Assembly: GCF_035556675.1 (NCBI RefSeq)
Contig: NZ_DATMFZ010000132.1
Span: 1-19,133, forward strand
DNA length: 19,133 nucleotides
Direction of reading: 5' to 3'
Source of the DNA: Geminicoccus sp035556675
GTDB lineage: Bacteria; Pseudomonadota; Alphaproteobacteria; Geminicoccales; Geminicoccaceae
The stretch's first letter is position 1, and every line of letters starts with the position of its first letter. The notes beneath the pieces are model-generated. The model saw only the letters and a list, made by a program, of their open reading frames with translations. It was not told where the DNA came from and made no database searches. The position numbers and the translations under genes were made by a program. This document shows, one piece after another, positions 17,264 through 19,133 of the stretch.

Positions 17264-18415
17264 ATGCTCGATCATGCCCTGCCCGAGGAAATCCAGGCGC
17301 TGCGCGACCTGGTACGGCGTTTCGCACGCGAGCGGATCGAGCCGCTGGCAGCCTCCATCGACCGCGACGACCGCTTCCCGCGCGAACTCTGGCCGGAGCT
17401 CGGCCGCCTGGGCCTGCTCGGGATGACCGTGCCGGAAACGGAAGGCGGCACCGGCCTGGGATATCTCGCCCACGTCGTCGCCATGGAGGAGATCTCCCAT
17501 GCCAGCGCCTCGCTGGGCCTCTCCTACGGCGCCCATGCCAATCTCTGCGTGAACCAGCTCCGCCTGAACGGCACGCCCAAGCAGAAGGCCCGGTTCCTGC
17601 CGGGCCTGATCGACGGCAGCCAAGTGGGCGCACTCGCCATGTCCGAGCCGGATGCGGGCTCCGACGTGGTCGCGATGCGCACCCGCGCCGAGCGGGTCGA
17701 GGGCGGCTTCCGCCTGACCGGGCAGAAGATGTGGATCACCAACGCGCCCGAGGCCGACATCCTGATCGTCTATGCCCGGACCTCGCCCGGGCCCGGCCCC
17801 AAGGGCATCACCGCCTTCATCGTCACGCGCGGCACGGACGGCTTCAGTGTCGGCACCAAGCTCGACAAGCTCGGCATGCGCGGCTCGCCCACGGCACCTC
17901 TGTACTTCGAGAATGCCTTCGTCCCGGACGAGCAGGTGCTGGGCGAGGTCGACCGCGGCGTGCGCGTGCTGATGTCCGGCCTGGACTATGAGCGGATCGT
18001 GCTGGCCGGCGGCCCGCTCGGCATCCACCAGGCAGCCTATGACCTGGCGCTGGACTATGCCCGCAGCCGCAGGCAGTTCGGCCAGCCGATCGGCACCTTC
18101 CAGCTGGTCCAGGGCAAGCTCGCCGACCTCTACACCCGCCTGCAGGCCTCCCGCGCCCTGGTCTATGCGGTGGCGCGCGCCGCCGATGCCGGCACGACCA
18201 GCCGCGAGGATGCCGCCGGCTGCCTGATGTTCGCCGCGGAAGCCGCCACCGCTGCGGCATTGGACGGCATCCAGATCCTGGGCGGAAACGGCTATACCCG
18301 CGATTATCCGGCCGAGCGCCTGCTGCGGGACGCCAAGCTCTACGAGATTGGCGCCGGCACCTCGGAGATCCGCCGCTGGCTGATCGGCCGCTGCCTGACC
18401 GGGCTGGATGGCTGA
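17264..18415 (+). CDS. Isovaleryl-CoA dehydrogenase (acyl-CoA dehydrogenase family)
   Basis: An FAD flavoenzyme that oxidises isovaleryl-CoA to 3-methylcrotonyl-CoA in leucine breakdown. The 383-residue protein shows the IVD block SYGAHANLCVNQLRLNGT (87-104), the acyl-CoA dehydrogenase signatures ALAMSEPDAGSDVV (123-136) and QILGGNGYTRDYPAERLLRD (337-356), and WITNAPEADI. The diagnostic feature is the base: Glu243 sits in LDYERIVLAGGPLG, where isovaleryl-CoA dehydrogenase keeps its catalytic Glu. The position used by other acyl-CoA dehydrogenases is Gly363 in YEIGAGTSEIRR. The ATG at 17264 follows AGGGAG at 7-nt spacing, right after the mgtE stop. The rest of the leucine pathway (methylcrotonyl-CoA carboxylase, hydratase, HMG-CoA lyase) is not in the window. 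Confidence 0.92.
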   Translation: MLDHALPEEIQALRDLVRRFARERIEPLAASIDRDDRFPRELWPELGRLGLLGMTVPETEGGTGLGYLAHVVAMEEISHASASLGLSYGAHANLCVNQLRLNGTPKQKARFLPGLIDGSQVGALAMSEPDAGSDVVAMRTRAERVEGGFRLTGQKMWITNAPEADILIVYARTSPGPGPKGITAFIVTRGTDGFSVGTKLDKLGMRGSPTAPLYFENAFVPDEQVLGEVDRGVRVLMSGLDYERIVLAGGPLGIHQAAYDLALDYARSRRQFGQPIGTFQLVQGKLADLYTRLQASRALVYAVARAADAGTTSREDAAGCLMFAAEAATAAALDGIQILGGNGYTRDYPAERLLRDAKLYEIGAGTSEIRRWLIGRCLTGLDG

Positions 18416-19017
18416 TGAGCGCACCGATCGACTTCTTCTTCGAGTTCGCGAGCCCGTACGGCTACCTGGCCTCCTTGCGGATCGATTCGATCGCAACCGC
18501 CTACGATCGCGAGGTCGTCTGGCGGCCGATCATGCTGGGCGCCGCGTTCAAGGCGTCCGGCTCGGTGCCCAATGCCCACGCCCCCCTGCGCGGCCCCTAT
18601 TTCTTCCACGACGTGCCGCGCAGCGCCCGGCTGATGGACGCGCCGCTGGTCATGCCGCCCACCGTGCCGATGAACTCGCTGGCAGCATCCCGCACCTACT
18701 GGTGGCTGTTCGACGCCGACCAGGACATCGCCCGCGGCTTCGCCCAGGCTTTGTTCCAGGCGCACTGGGGCGAGGGCCGCGACATGTCGACCGCTGATCA
18801 GGTCCTGGAGGTCGCCGGCACGTTCGGCATCGGTGCGGACGAGCTGCGCGCCACCCTGGCCGATCCTGCCGTCAAGCAGCGCCTCAAGGACGAGACCGAC
18901 CGGGCGATCGCCGCCGGCGTGTTCGGCTCGCCCTACATCATCGTCGACGGCGAGCCCTTCTGGGGTGCCGACCGCCTGGACCAGGTCGAGCGCTGGCTGG
19001 CCACCGGCGGCTGGTAG
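18415..19017 (+). CDS. 2-hydroxychromene-2-carboxylate isomerase-like (DsbA-fold, kappa-GST type)
   Basis: A 200-residue thioredoxin-fold protein of the DSBA oxidoreductase family. In place of the DsbA C-x-x-C it has FASPYGYLA with Ser13, as in 2-hydroxychromene-2-carboxylate isomerases and kappa-class glutathione transferases, where that serine contacts glutathione. The C-terminal motif GVFGSPYIIVDGEPFWGADRL, with its cis-proline segment, is the family hallmark. The ATG at 18415 overlaps the last base of the preceding stop, so it is probably co-translated with the acyl-CoA dehydrogenase. No aromatic-degradation genes are nearby, so isomerisation of a naphthalene intermediate should not be assumed; a glutathione-dependent role is a safer reading. 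Confidence 0.87.
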   Translation: MSAPIDFFFEFASPYGYLASLRIDSIATAYDREVVWRPIMLGAAFKASGSVPNAHAPLRGPYFFHDVPRSARLMDAPLVMPPTVPMNSLAASRTYWWLFDADQDIARGFAQALFQAHWGEGRDMSTADQVLEVAGTFGIGADELRATLADPAVKQRLKDETDRAIAAGVFGSPYIIVDGEPFWGADRLDQVERWLATGGW

Positions 19018-19021
19018 CCCC

Positions 19022-19043
19022 TGGCCCCGGGGCCAAGTATAAG
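19022..19043 (+). promoter_or_regulatory. Perfect palindrome beside a -10-like element
   Basis: TGGCCCCGGGGCCA (19022-19035) is a perfect 14-bp palindrome, followed two bases later by TATAAG (19038-19043), which matches the -10 consensus at five of six bases. No convincing -35 is seen. The placement just before a ribbon-helix-helix antitoxin gene is what an autoregulatory operator would look like. As there is no T-run, a terminator is less likely. Confidence 0.45.
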
Positions 19044-19065
19044 AGGCAGGCCCGGGGAGATGACG

Positions 19066-19133
19066 ATGCAGGTCACGATCGATCAGCTGGAGCCGGAGGT
19101 GGTGGCGGCGCTGCGGCGGCGTGCGCAGGCGGC
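19066..19133 (+). CDS. FitA-like ribbon-helix-helix antitoxin (partial, cut by window end)
   Basis: The first 22 codons read MQVTIDQLEPEVVAALRRRA followed by QA. This matches the opening of FitA/VapB-like ribbon-helix-helix antitoxins (typically a V/L-T-I-R-N-L-x-x-x-V strand, then a helix with L-R-x-R-A). The start at 19066 is preferred over ATG 19060 because GGGGAG (19054-19059) abuts the latter but leaves a 6-nt spacing to the former. A PIN-domain toxin (FitB/VapC) would be expected directly downstream, outside the window. The call rests on a short N-terminus, so it is tentative. Confidence 0.55.
   Translation, partial: MQVTIDQLEPEVVAALRRRAQA

Noticed and set aside
15708..17633. A 641-codon open frame antisense to mgtE and its neighbours
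   Set aside because: It crosses three real genes on the other strand and its residues are of shadow composition.

Overview
The window is a GC-rich (roughly 70%) chromosomal stretch that looks alphaproteobacterial. The main support is the housekeeping run gyrA-coaD-queA-tgt, together with protein variants of that class (Tgt with MPTRSGR, MaeB with a fused phosphotransacetylase-like domain, isovaleryl-CoA dehydrogenase). A Rhodospirillales- or Geminicoccales-like member is plausible, but I cannot fix the taxon from sequence reading alone. I call 20 protein genes, two of them cut by the window edges. I see no rRNA, tRNA, CRISPR array, insertion sequence or prophage. No gap between genes exceeds 300 bases.

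Layout. (1) 1-500, minus strand: the 5' part of a TMEM43-like membrane protein gene. (2) 548-2063, plus: an AlkA-type DNA glycosylase gene runs by 4-nt overlaps into a MntA/HepT toxin-antitoxin pair with intact GSX10DXD and RX4HXY motifs. (3) 2155-7592, plus: gyrA, coaD, queA and tgt. These cover DNA topology, CoA synthesis and the last steps of tRNA queuosine modification. The Tgt has lost three of its four classical zinc ligands. (4) 7715-10812, plus: a Tat-exported substrate-binding protein, permease and ATPase of the sulfonate/taurine/nitrate ABC class, translationally coupled to an OsmC-like thiol protein. A 13-bp perfect hairpin follows. (5) 10885-10925: a strikingly AT-rich island with nested inverted repeats in front of a GcvA-like LysR regulator. 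(6) 12002-17252, plus: beta-carbonic anhydrase, LarB (CO2-using carboxylase of the nickel-pincer cofactor pathway), NADP-malic enzyme and the Mg2+ transporter MgtE. (7) 17264-19017, plus: isovaleryl-CoA dehydrogenase and a DsbA-fold 2-hydroxychromene-2-carboxylate isomerase-like protein. (8) 19066-end: the first 22 or so codons of a FitA-like ribbon-helix-helix antitoxin behind a perfect 14-bp palindrome.

How parts work together. QueA and Tgt act in one pathway. The ABC genes and OsmC form one transcription unit. Carbonic anhydrase sits next to LarB, a CO2-consuming enzyme, and malic enzyme and a Mg2+ transporter follow, which suggests but does not prove a CO2/Mg2+-linked functional group. 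The most unusual items are the zinc-site loss in Tgt, the alkA-mntA-hepT coupling, the carbonic anhydrase-LarB pairing, the OsmC-ABC operon and the AT-rich operator-like island. I found no wholly new multi-gene system that I could defend.
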